Positions 47,941 to 56,091 of a stretch of 64,000 bases of DNA are shown piece by piece. The stretch is taken from the NCBI GenBank assembly GCA_005405945.1, contig BJHW01000001.1, positions 7,936,001 to 8,000,000 on the forward strand, written 5' to 3'. Source of the stretch: Streptomyces violaceusniger. Its GTDB lineage: Bacteria; Actinomycetota; Actinomycetes; Streptomycetales; Streptomycetaceae. Below the pieces are notes generated by a model. It was given only the letters and a program-made list of their open reading frames with translations. It was not told the origin of the DNA and ran no database searches. Within the stretch, counting starts at the first letter, position 1; every line of letters begins with the position of its first letter. A program made the position numbers and the translations under genes.

Positions 47941-48785
47941 GTGCTGACCACGTCCACCACCAGGGTCCTCGAGCCCCATGAGCTCGACGCGGCCCTTGCG
48001 GTGCTCGACCGCGACCCCGTCTCGAACGCCTTCGTGGCCGCCCGCGTCCAGGTCGCCGGCCTGGACCCGTGGCGGCTCGGCGGCGAGATGTGGGGCTGGT
48101 ACTACGGCGGACGGCTGGAGTCGCTCTGCTACGCCGGGGCGAACCTGGTGCCCATCTGTGCCACCCCCGAGGCCGTGCGCGGCTTCGCCGAGCGCGCCCG
48201 CCGGGCGGGCCGCCGCTGCTCCTCGATCGTCGGCCCCGCCGAGACCACCGCCGGGCTGTGGTCCCTGCTGGAGCCCAGCTGGGGCCCGGCCCGCGAGGTC
48301 CGCGCCCGTCAGCCGCTGATGGTCACCAGCTCGATGCCCGCCGACGTCCCGCCCGATCCGCTGGTGCGCCGCGTCCGCAAGGACGAGATGGACGTGATCA
48401 TGCCGGCGTGCGTGGCGATGTTCACCGAGGAGGTCGGGGTCTCCCCGCTCGCGGGCGACGGCGGACTGCTCTACCAGGCGCGGGTCGCCGAGCTCGTCAC
48501 CGCCGGGCGCTCCTTCGCCCGGGTCGAGAACGGCCGGGTGGTGTTCAAGGCCGAGATCGGCGCGGCCACCCCGCACGCCTGCCAGATCCAGGGCGTATGG
48601 GTGGCCCCGAGTACCGCGGCCGCGGTCTGTCCGAGACCGGAATGGCGGCCGTGCTGCGCTATGCGCTGAGCGAGGTCGCCCCGGTGGTGAGCCTGTACGT
48701 CAACGACTACAACACCGCGGCCCGCGCCGCGTACCGCCGGGTCGGCTTCCGGGAAGTCGGCGCGTTCATGAGTGTGCTGTTCTGA
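47941..48785 (+). CDS. GNAT acetyltransferase with DUF4081 domain (one frameshift)
   Basis: The restored length is about 281 residues. An N-terminal DUF4081-type domain (about 1-125, LDAALAVLDRDPVSNAFVAA) is followed by a GNAT fold with the acetyl-CoA loop APEYRGRGLSETGMAAVLRYA and the YVNDYNTAARAAYRRVGF segment. The GTG at 47941 is preceded by a distant GAGG. The frame breaks at 48605-48608 (CCCC for CCCCC), precisely at the acetyl-CoA loop, and one base restores it. Substrate unknown. Confidence 0.82.
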
Positions 48786-48810
48786 TCGACGGGCCAGTAG
48801 GGTGCCGCCC

Positions 48811-49376
48811 ATGCTGCATCTTCCCGGGGGCGGACCCCGGAACCCGAAGACGTCGTCGTCGGGTCGCTCGACCTCGCCGCACGCGTGGACGAAGCGCTCG
48901 CCGTCCAGGCCGTCGCCTTCGGGCTGACGGACGAGGAGGTCGGCGTACGACGCCACATCGTGCTGCGCCACCTCAAGAGCCCCGGCGCCCGCGCGCTCGG
49001 CGCGACCACGCCCTCCGGACGGCTCGTCGGCTTCGTCTACGGCATGCCGAACAACCGCACCCACTGGTGGTCCACGGTCGTCCAGCCGTATCTGCGCGCG
49101 GCCGGGCACGAGGACTGGCTGGACGACTCGTTCGTCATCACCGAGCTGCACGTCCACCCCGAGTACCAGAACCGCGGCCTCGGCCGGCAGCTGATCACGA
49201 CCATCACGGACGGCGCCGACGAGCCGCGCTCGATCCTGTCCGCGATCGACATCGAGAGCCCGGCCCGCGCGCTGTACCGCTCGCTGGGCTACCGCGACCT
49301 CGCCCGCCCCGTGCTCTTCCCGAGCGCCCCGAGCCCGTACGCCGTGATGGGAGCCCCCCTGCCGCTGCGCCGCTGA
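48811..49376 (+). CDS. GNAT acetyltransferase (one frameshift at the N-terminus)
   Basis: The restored length is about 188 residues. The core has a GNAT fold with ITELHVHPEYQNRGLGRQLI for acetyl-CoA binding and ESPARALYRSLGYRDL near the end. The likely start is ATG 48811 (MLHLPGGRTPEPEDVV); a GGGGG run at 48826-48830 that should be GGGGGG shifts the frame. Without the repair the first in-frame start would be GTG 48885. The target is unknown, but it follows another GNAT and precedes proS. Confidence 0.8.
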
Positions 49377-49565
49377 CGCGTTCGCGGATCGGATCTTCGC
49401 GGGCCCGCGCCGCGCTGCGGGGCAGGCCCGCACCCGCGGGCCCAACCGCCAGGAGATGCCGGGGACGGGGCTTCGACGGGGCGTCCTCGACGCCTTACGC
49501 ATTTCCGGGAAACCAGCCCGGGCGGCTAACCTCCTGAACATCCCATCGCACGCAGGAGAGACCCC
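49377..49565. other. Intergenic region upstream of proS
   Basis: 189 nt between the second GNAT and proS. Very GC-rich; no clear promoter or T-box-like structure was recognised. The AGGAGAG ribosome site of proS is at its end. Confidence 0.4.
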
Positions 49566-51284
49566 ATGGCCCACGCCGTCAACGTCCAGCGCATGTCCAC
49601 GATGATGCTGAAGACGCTGCGCGAAGACCCGGCGGACGCCGAGACCGCCAGCCACAAGCTGCTCGTCCGCGCCGGGTACGTCCGCCGCGCCGCCGCGGGC
49701 ATCTGGACCTGGCTGCCGATCGGCAAGAAGGTCCTGGAGAACGTCTCGCGGATCGTCCGCGAGGAGATGGACGCCATCGGCGCCCAGGAGGTCCTTCTGC
49801 CCGCGCTGCTGCCCCGCGAGCCGTACGAGACGAGCGGCCGCTGGGACGAGTACGGCGATCTGCTCTTCCGGATCAAGGACCGTAAGGGTGCCGACTACCT
49901 CCTGGGCCCGACCCACGAGGAGATCTTCACCCTGACGGTCAAGGACCAGTGCACGTCCTACAAGGACCTGCCGGTCATGCTCTACCAGATCCAGACCAAG
50001 TACCGGGACGAGGCCCGCCCCCGCTCGGGTGTGCTGCGCGGGCGCGAGTTCCTGATGAAGGACTCGTACTCCTTCGACACCACCGACGAGGGCCTTGCCG
50101 AGTCCTACCGACTGCACCGCGAGGCCTACCAGCGGATCTTCCAGCGCCTCGGCCTGGACTACCGCATCGTCTCCGCGGTCTCCGGCGCGATGGGCGGCTC
50201 GGCATCCGAGGAGTTCCTGGCCCCGGCGGCGGCCGGCGAGGACACCTTCGTCGACTGCCCGAACTGCGACTACGCAGCGAACACCGAGGCGGTCACGGTG
50301 ACCGTGCCGCCGGTCGAGGGCGCCGGGCACGGCCCCCTCGAGGAGTTGGACACCCCCGACACCCCCACCATCGAGAGCCTTGCCGAATACCTCGGCGTCC
50401 CGGCCTCCGGCACCCTGAAGAACCTCCTGGTCAAGGTCGACGGCGAGATCACCGCGGTGGGCGTCCCCGGCGACCGCGAGGTGGACCTGGGCAAGCTGGG
50501 CGAGCACCTGGCCCCCGCCGTCGTCGAGCTGGTCACGGCCGAGGACTTCGAGGGCCGCCCCGAGCTGGTGCGCGGCTACGTAGGCCCGCAGGGCCTGGCG
50601 GGCAAGTCCTTCCGCTACATCGCCGACCCGCGCGTCGCCCCCGGCACCGCCTGGGTGACCGGCGCCAACAAGCCCGACACCCACGCGCGCAACGTGGTCT
50701 GCGGCCGTGACTTCGAGGTCGACGAGTACCTGGACGTCGTCGTGGTCGAGCCGGGCGACCCCTGCCCCCGCTGCGGTGCGGGCATCGAGCTGGACCGGGC
50801 GATCGAGATCGGCCACATCTTCCAGCTCGGCCGCAAGTACGCCGACGCCTTCCAGCTCGATGTGCTCGGCCAGAACGGCAAGCCGGCGCGGGTCACGATG
50901 GGCTCGTACGGCATCGGCGTCTCCCGCGCCGTCGCGGCCCTCGCCGAGCAGACCCACGACGAGTCCGGCCTCTGCTGGCCCCGCGAGGTCGCCCCGGCCG
51001 ACGTCCACATCGTCGCGGCGGGCAAGGCCCTCCAGACCGAGATGGCCCTCGACCTCGCCGAGAAGCTGGGCACGGCGGGCCTGCGCGTGATGGTCGACGA
51101 CCGCGCCGGCGTCTCCCCGGGCGTGAAGTTCACCGACTCCGAGCTGATCGGCGTCCCGACCATCCTGGTCGTGGGGCGCGGCGCGAAGGACGGCGTCGTC
51201 GAGCTGAAGGACCGCCGCACGGGCGAGCGCGAGGACCTTCCCGTCGACGAGGCCGTCGCCCGCCTCACCGCCACCACCGACTGA
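49566..51284 (+). CDS. proS: Prolyl-tRNA synthetase
   Basis: 572 residues, bacterial-type class II synthetase. Visible are motif 2 (TKYRDEARPRSGVLRGREFLMKD region), the insertion editing domain (about 225-400, with LKNLLVKVDGEITAVGVPGD), motif 3 (SYGIGVSRAVAALAEQ) and the C-terminal anticodon-binding domain (VDDRAGVSPGVKFTDSELIG). It charges tRNA-Pro. ATG 49566 has AGGAGAG upstream. Gene order with ispG is as in Streptomyces. Confidence 0.96.
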   Translation: MAHAVNVQRMSTMMLKTLREDPADAETASHKLLVRAGYVRRAAAGIWTWLPIGKKVLENVSRIVREEMDAIGAQEVLLPALLPREPYETSGRWDEYGDLLFRIKDRKGADYLLGPTHEEIFTLTVKDQCTSYKDLPVMLYQIQTKYRDEARPRSGVLRGREFLMKDSYSFDTTDEGLAESYRLHREAYQRIFQRLGLDYRIVSAVSGAMGGSASEEFLAPAAAGEDTFVDCPNCDYAANTEAVTVTVPPVEGAGHGPLEELDTPDTPTIESLAEYLGVPASGTLKNLLVKVDGEITAVGVPGDREVDLGKLGEHLAPAVVELVTAEDFEGRPELVRGYVGPQGLAGKSFRYIADPRVAPGTAWVTGANKPDTHARNVVCGRDFEVDEYLDVVVVEPGDPCPRCGAGIELDRAIEIGHIFQLGRKYADAFQLDVLGQNGKPARVTMGSYGIGVSRAVAALAEQTHDESGLCWPREVAPADVHIVAAGKALQTEMALDLAEKLGTAGLRVMVDDRAGVSPGVKFTDSELIGVPTILVVGRGAKDGVVELKDRRTGEREDLPVDEAVARLTATTD

Positions 51285-51396
51285 CGGCCGTCACCGCACC
51301 CGCCGCTCCCTGAACCCCGGCTCCCGCGCTCCTGGGAGCCGGGGGCGCTGGTGCTTGATGGGCCTGCGGGGAGTGGCCGGGCGCGAGTTCCGTCGC

Positions 51397-51594
51397 GCGC
51401 CTAGGGTCCTTCTGGCGGATCTCCGCGGCGTCGCGGCGTCCGGGGCGTGCTCTCGCCGCACCGCACGAAAGCCCGAGTAGCTCCGCTACGAGGGCCTCCG
51501 CGCGGGGCGCCGAGAGCACGCCCCTGCGGTCTTCGGCCGCTGCGCGGCGGGCGCTCCTTCCTCCACGGAGATCCGTCAGAAGGACCCTAGGCGC
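51397..51594. repeat. 198-bp nested palindromic element downstream of proS
   Basis: The outer arms 51397-51425 and 51566-51594 are 29 bp and complementary with one mismatch. Inside is a second, perfect 14-bp pair (51442-51455 with 51511-51524, GGGGCGTGCTCTCG), and inside that an apical hairpin (51471-51495) with stems GCCC/GGGC and GTAGC/GCTAC separated by facing GA/GA. CCTAGG, rare in this genome, is near each outer end. No coding frame. It could be a dispersed palindromic unit, a structured RNA or a strong terminator between convergent proS and the APH-like gene. Confidence 0.75.
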
Positions 51595-51648
51595 ATGCGG
51601 GGCGCGGGCGCGCCGGGGAGCGACCCCCGGCCGCGCCGAGCGGCCCCG

Positions 51649-52593
51649 TCAGAGCCAGCCCGCGAACTCCAGCAGCAGCTCCGCGCGGCGGCGGTCGCCC
51701 GCGGCGGCGTGGCGCAGGCCCATGTCGACGGCGCGGTAGAGGGACCAGCCGCGCAGCCGGTCGCGGTCGACGTCCAGGGAATCCGCCAGCTTGGCGACCC
51801 GGCGGCGCGCGGCCGCTGCGGGGCCGGGTCCGGCGGCCAGGTCCTCGCAGCGGTCGAGCACCAGCCGCGCCAGGTCGTACGCGCGCTCGCCCACGACGGG
51901 CGCCGGACCCACCGCGAGCCAGGGCGCGCGCTCCCCGGCCAGCACCTTCCCCTGCCGGAAGCCGCCGTGCAGCAGCACCTCCTCGGGCGGCTCGGCGGGC
52001 AGCTCCGCCCGCAGCTCCAGCGCCTCGTCGGTCAGCGGCCGGGCGTCCGCCGCCCAGTCCGCGGCACCGAGCGCCCGCAGGATCTCGCGCTCCTCCTCCG
52101 TACGCCCGGTGACCGACGCGAACGGATGCCCCTCGGGCGGCGGCACCCACAGCCGCCGCACCGTGCCCGCCGCCTCCAGCAGCGCCTTCGGCTCGGGCAG
52201 CGAGCGCAGCGACACCGCGCCGTGCAGCCGCTCGAGCAGCAGCGCACCGGTGTCCGGGTCGGCGCGCAGCAGCCGGGCCGCGCCCCAGCCGTTCCAGTGC
52301 GCCAGGGCGGCCCGCTCACGGTCCGCGTCCGGGCCGGGGACCGGGAACTTCAGCGCCGCCGGGGTGCCGTCCGCCTGCCGTACGAGCGCGACGAGCCCGC
52401 GACGCCCCCCGGGTGCCGCGACCCGTTCCAGGGTCAGCTCCCAGGCCGCCAGCTGCCGCTCGGCCGTCTCGGGGAGGGCGTCCAGCCAGCCCCGCACGGC
52501 GCTCGACGGGTCGTCGCTCAGCGCGTCCAGAAGCCGCTTCGGCACGGGGACGCGGTCCGTATCGCGGCCGCCGGGCCGTGGTGCCGATGCCAT
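51649..52593 (-). CDS. APH-like phosphotransferase fold protein with lost catalytic Asp
   Basis: 314 residues. The fold is the aminoglycoside-phosphotransferase type: LKFPVPGPDADRERAALAHW for the N-lobe and LLHGGFRQGKVLAGERAPWLAVGPAPVVGERAYDLARLV for the catalytic and activation regions (each seen as short motifs HGG, KV, VGP). In active enzymes HGD and DP carry catalytic Asps; here both are Gly. It is therefore probably not a kinase, but perhaps a binding protein. The ATG at 52593 follows GGAGGGG (about 12 nt) and is in frame with the domain. Neighbours: ferritin-like gene upstream, proS convergent. Confidence 0.75.
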   Translation of the reverse strand: MASAPRPGGRDTDRVPVPKRLLDALSDDPSSAVRGWLDALPETAERQLAAWELTLERVAAPGGRRGLVALVRQADGTPAALKFPVPGPDADRERAALAHWNGWGAARLLRADPDTGALLLERLHGAVSLRSLPEPKALLEAAGTVRRLWVPPPEGHPFASVTGRTEEEREILRALGAADWAADARPLTDEALELRAELPAEPPEEVLLHGGFRQGKVLAGERAPWLAVGPAPVVGERAYDLARLVLDRCEDLAAGPGPAAAARRRVAKLADSLDVDRDRLRGWSLYRAVDMGLRHAAAGDRRRAELLLEFAGWL

Positions 52594-52624
52594 TCCTGAG
52601 CTGTCCCCTCCACCATCAATGACG

Positions 52625-53128
52625 TCACACCCCGTCCGACCCACCGCTCGGCGACGCCGACGGAGTGGCCGGTGTGGCGTGTTCGGTGAGCCCAGGGAAG
52701 GCTACGCCGCCGCCCCGCCAGCGCACCGCCCGGACCGCCGCCTCCCGCAGCGCGCCCGCCGCCTGGCGGCGCAGGGATCCGGCCGAGGCCCGTACGAGGT
52801 CGGCGTAGACGGCGGCGACCCGGTTCTCCAGCTCGGCCGCGAGCCGCACCGCGGCGGGCGCGTCCGGCACCGCGAAGGGCAGGGCGTAGGCGGGCGCCGC
52901 GCTCGTGGGGCGGCCGCCGAGGTCGCGCACGGTGCGGGTGAGGTCGTCCCGGCGCGCGCGGTGCGCGGCGTAGCCCTCGCGCGCCTCCGCGAGCCGGTCG
53001 TCGCCGATCCGCCCGCCGACGACGCCGTAGCCGTACACCGCGGCGTGCTCGGCGGCGAGCGCCGCCTGCGCTGCCCTGAGTGCCGCGGCGCGTTCGCCGA
53101 CGGCCGGACGGTCTGCTCGAGCGGCCAT
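52625..53128 (-). CDS. Ferritin-like domain protein (DUF4439)
   Basis: 167 residues, almost all helical, with four heptad-like helices. EHAAVYGYGVVGGRI and LENRVAAVYADLV carry Glu/His/Tyr of the DUF4439 pattern. A Pro/Ser tail ends it. ATG 53128 is preceded by GGAAGGGG 8 nt away. Most DUF4439 proteins pair with a lipoprotein; here the next upstream gene is such a lipoprotein, 33 nt away. Function unknown. Confidence 0.78.
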   Translation of the reverse strand: MAARADRPAVGERAAALRAAQAALAAEHAAVYGYGVVGGRIGDDRLAEAREGYAAHRARRDDLTRTVRDLGGRPTSAAPAYALPFAVPDAPAAVRLAAELENRVAAVYADLVRASAGSLRRQAAGALREAAVRAVRWRGGGVAFPGLTEHATPATPSASPSGGSDGV

Positions 53129-53161
53129 GTCAGTACCCCTTCCCGGTGGTCCCGAGCGTGA

Positions 53162-53851
53162 TCACGAGTCCGTGTCGCGCTGCGTGAGGAGATACACGTG
53201 GGCGGCGCCGCAGGCCGCGACGGAGGCCAGCAGCCGGGCCAGCTCGGGCGGCGCGGTGGCGAGCGCGGCGGTGCGGGTGTCGGCGGTCCGCCGCTCGGCC
53301 TGGGCGAGGGCGGTCAGGGCCTGCTTCGCGTCCTTCGGGACCTGCGGCAGCCGCCGCCCGCCCGCCGAGGGCGAGCGCGACACGGTCGCGGAGGGGGAGG
53401 GGGACCGGCCCTCGGCGGTGAAGACCGCGACATGCCGGGCCGTCTCCTCCCGCAGCGGCGCCAGCCGTTTCGCAAGGGCGGGGTGCGCGTCCACGGTCGC
53501 GTCGTAGCGCGCGAGGAGCGCGGTGGAGTCCCGCGCGCCCCGCGCCCGCAGCAGCGCGACATGCGCCCCGCCGTCCGCCTCGCGCTTGGCCTCGGAGCCG
53601 TCGGAGCAGCCGCTCAGCAGCGCGACGGCCCCCAGCGCTCCGCCGCCCAGCAGCAGACTCCGCCGCCGGGTCACCGGCGCGGCCCAGGCCGAAGCCGAAG
53701 GCGCGGCGGACGCTGAAGGCACAGCGGACGCGGTGGAGACAGCGGAGGGGGTGGACGCGGTGGAGACAGCGGACGCGGTGGAGACGGTGGAGACAGCGGA
53801 CGGCGCGTCAGGCGCGGATGTGGCACGGGGTGGGGGAGTGGTGATCGACAC
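53162..53851 (-). CDS. Twin-arginine lipoprotein, ferritin-like partner, with long repetitive N-tail
   Basis: 229 residues. A 60-residue Ser/Thr/Ala/Val-rich tail, made of repeated STASAVSTAS-like blocks, comes before the Tat motif TRRRSLLLGGGALGAVALLSGC, whose lipobox Cys is about residue 82. The mature part is helical with LAQAERRTADTRTAALATAP and ends in CGAAHVYLLTQRDTDS. The GTG at 53851 has AGAGG only 4 nt upstream, so the start is not certain. A tail this long before a Tat signal is unusual and suggests that the repeat expanded upstream of the true signal. Divergent from rimP. Confidence 0.75.
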   Translation of the reverse strand: MSITTPPPRATSAPDAPSAVSTVSTASAVSTASTPSAVSTASAVPSASAAPSASAWAAPVTRRRSLLLGGGALGAVALLSGCSDGSEAKREADGGAHVALLRARGARDSTALLARYDATVDAHPALAKRLAPLREETARHVAVFTAEGRSPSPSATVSRSPSAGGRRLPQVPKDAKQALTALAQAERRTADTRTAALATAPPELARLLASVAACGAAHVYLLTQRDTDS

Positions 53852-54036
53852 GTTCCTCTTTCCGGGCTGCGGCCGCTCCTGGCCGCCGGTAGTGATCACA
53901 GCAGGCGAGCGTACCCGCGCCGAGGCCGTCTGCCCGGCAGCGGCCACCGAATCGTCAGCCCGCCGCCGGAACAGATAGGCTTTGACCTGACACGCGACCT
54001 TCCCACAACAGCACACGCGGCCGAGGAGTCACCCGG

Positions 54037-54561
54037 ATGAGCACCACCCAGAGCGAGAGGCTGCGCGGACTGCTGGAACCGCTCGTCAGCGCGCGAGAGC
54101 TGGATCTGGAGGAGGTCGAGGTGACACCGGCCGGGCGGCGGCGCGTGCTGAGAGTGGTCGTGGACTCCGACGACGGCGTCCAGCTGGACACGTGTGCGGA
54201 GCTGAGCCGGGACATCTCCAAGACCCTCGACGACACGGACGCCATGGGCCAGACCCCGTACGTCCTCGAGGTCACCTCTCCCGGCGCCGAGCGCCCCCTG
54301 ACCGAGCCGCGCCACTACCGCCGCGCCACCGGCCGCCTCATGAGAGCGCGCCTCGCCGACGGCGGCGAGCTGGTGGCCCGGATCGTCTCGGTGGACGACG
54401 AGGGCCTCGATCTGGAGGTCCCCGGTGTGAAGGGGCGCAAGCCCACCGCCAAGCGGCTGGCCTTCGAGGAGATCTCCAAGGCCCGGGTGGAGATCGAGTT
54501 CAACCGCAAGCCCGCGGACAAGGCCGCGGGCGAGGACGACGAGAGCAAGGAGGAGGCGTAG
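54037..54561 (+). CDS. rimP: Ribosome maturation factor RimP
   Basis: 174 residues. N-terminal domain SARELDLEEVEVTPAGRRRVLRVVVD and the C-terminal SH3-like domain with LVARIVSVDDEGLDLEVPG are typical. It binds the 30S subunit during assembly. ATG 54037 has GAGGAG upstream. It heads the nusA operon as in most bacteria; the divergent lipoprotein gene leaves a 185-nt promoter region. Confidence 0.94.
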   Translation: MSTTQSERLRGLLEPLVSARELDLEEVEVTPAGRRRVLRVVVDSDDGVQLDTCAELSRDISKTLDDTDAMGQTPYVLEVTSPGAERPLTEPRHYRRATGRLMRARLADGGELVARIVSVDDEGLDLEVPGVKGRKPTAKRLAFEEISKARVEIEFNRKPADKAAGEDDESKEEA

Positions 54562-54563
54562 CC

Positions 54564-55556
54564 GTGGACATCGACATGAGTGCCCTGCGGGGTCTGGTGC
54601 GAGAGAAGGAGATCTCCTTCGACCTGCTGGTCGAGGCGATCGAATCGGCCCTCCTCATCGCCTACCACCGCACCGAGGGAAGCCGCCGCCGGGCCCGCGT
54701 GGAGCTCAACCGCGACACCGGCCATGTGACCGTATGGGCCCGCGAGGACGCCGAGGACCTGGAGGAGGGGCAGGAGCCCCAGGAGTTCGACGACACCCCC
54801 TCCGGCTTCGGCCGGATCGCCGCGATGACCGCGAAGCAGGTCATCCTCCAGCGGCTGCGGGACGCCGAGGAGGAGATCACCTTCGGCGAGTACGCGGGGC
54901 GGGAGGGCGATGTCGTCGCCGGCGTCGTCCAGCAGGGCAAGGACCCCAAGAACGTGCTGGTGGACATCGGCCGTCTCGAGGCGATCCTGCCGGTGCAGGA
55001 GCAGGTCCCGGGCGAGGACTACGCCCATGGCACCCGGCTGCGTACGTACGTCGTACGAGTCGTCAAGGGCGTGCGCGGACCGTCGGTGACCCTTTCGCGT
55101 ACGCATCCCAATCTGGTCAAGAAGCTCTTCGCGCTCGAGGTGCCGGAGATCGCGGACGGCTCGGTGGAGATCGCGGCGATCGCCCGTGAGGCGGGCCACC
55201 GCACCAAGATCGCGGTCCGGTCCACCCGTGCGGGGCTGAACGCCAAGGGCGCGTGCATCGGCCCGATGGGCGGGCGGGTGCGCAGCGTGATGGCCGAGCT
55301 GCACGGCGAGAAGATCGACATCGTCGACTGGTCGGACGACCCCGCTGAGCTCGTGGCGAACGCGCTGTCACCCGCGCGGGTGAGCAAGGTCGAGGTGGTC
55401 GATCTGGCGGCCCGCTCGGCCCGGGTCACCGTGCCGGACTACCAGCTCTCCCTCGCCATCGGCAAGGAGGGGCAGAACGCCCGGCTGGCGGCGCGGCTGA
55501 CCGGCTGGCGGATCGACATCCGGCCGGACACCGAGCAGTCGGGTGATCAAGGCTGA
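54564..55556 (+). CDS. nusA: Transcription termination/antitermination factor NusA
   Basis: 330 residues, the short actinobacterial form. Order: N-terminal RNA-polymerase-binding domain, S1 domain (FGEYAGREGDVVAGVVQQ), KH1 and KH2 domains (GPMGGRVRSVMAELHGEKIDIV and LAIGKEGQNARLAARLTG). The C-terminal acidic repeats found in proteobacteria are absent. GTG 54564 lies 2 nt after the rimP stop, with GGAGGAGG in the rimP end. Confidence 0.95.
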   Translation: MDIDMSALRGLVREKEISFDLLVEAIESALLIAYHRTEGSRRRARVELNRDTGHVTVWAREDAEDLEEGQEPQEFDDTPSGFGRIAAMTAKQVILQRLRDAEEEITFGEYAGREGDVVAGVVQQGKDPKNVLVDIGRLEAILPVQEQVPGEDYAHGTRLRTYVVRVVKGVRGPSVTLSRTHPNLVKKLFALEVPEIADGSVEIAAIAREAGHRTKIAVRSTRAGLNAKGACIGPMGGRVRSVMAELHGEKIDIVDWSDDPAELVANALSPARVSKVEVVDLAARSARVTVPDYQLSLAIGKEGQNARLAARLTGWRIDIRPDTEQSGDQG

Positions 55557-55591
55557 TTCAGGCCGGATCCCCCGGGATCCGGGCCACAATC

Positions 55592-55611
55592 GAGTGACGA
55601 TTCGATCACTC
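55592..55611 (+). other. Small hairpin between nusA and ylxR
   Basis: GAGTGA-8 nt-TCACTC lies in the 96-nt gap. It is weak; possibly a processing site in the operon mRNA. Confidence 0.3.
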
Positions 55612-55652
55612 CCCCAAGGGGTGAGGTCGGTACGGGGAGGTAGACTTAACCA

Positions 55653-55943
55653 GTGTCTGGCCGCACGCGAGCTGGTGCCTGCCCTGAGAGAACCTGTGTG
55701 GGATGCCGGGATCGGGCGGCCAAGGACGATCTGCTGCGCATCGTGCTGGTCGAGGGTGTTTGTGTCCCCGATCGGCGCGGTACGCTCCCCGGTCGGGGTG
55801 CTTATGTTCACCCCACACGGGTCTGCCTTGACCTGGCGGTTCGCCGCCGGGCCTTTTCCCGGGCCTTCAGGGGCCGGGAGCGCTCGACACCACGGCGCTC
55901 CGCCGGTTTGTCGAGCAGGGTGAACAGGCGACACCCTGAGTAG
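55653..55943 (+). CDS. ylxR: YlxR family RNA-binding protein
   Basis: 96 residues. The signature CPERTCVGCRDRAAKDDLLRIV at the N-terminus and GRGAYVHP are conserved in YlxR/DUF448 (now linked to RNase P modulation in Bacillus). Start is GTG 55653 with GGAGG about 10 nt upstream. It sits in the conserved nusA-ylxR-infB order. Confidence 0.9.
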   Translation: MSGRTRAGACPERTCVGCRDRAAKDDLLRIVLVEGVCVPDRRGTLPGRGAYVHPTRVCLDLAVRRRAFSRAFRGRERSTPRRSAGLSSRVNRRHPE

Positions 55944-55995
55944 TTGAAAGAACGGCACGGGACACCGTGCGGTCAGGTACCTCGCGAGTCGGAAG

Positions 55996-56045
55996 TAGGT
56001 CGAGATTGCGATGAGCACTCGATGAGTACGCGATGAGTACGCCCA
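55996..56045. repeat. CGATGAGTACG direct repeats upstream of infB
   Basis: Three close copies of CGATGAGTACG or CGATGAGCACT within the 148-nt gap before infB. No coding role is seen. Confidence 0.6.
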
Positions 56046-56057
56046 TGAAGTAGCGAC

Positions 56058-56078
56058 GGTCCGGCGACAACCCGGACC
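56058..56078 (+). other. Hairpin just upstream of the infB ribosome site
   Basis: GGTCCGG-7 nt-CCGGACC ends one base before the AAAAGGAG ribosome site. It could limit or pace infB translation or stabilise the processed mRNA. Confidence 0.45.
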
Positions 56079-56091
56079 TAAAAGGAGCGAA

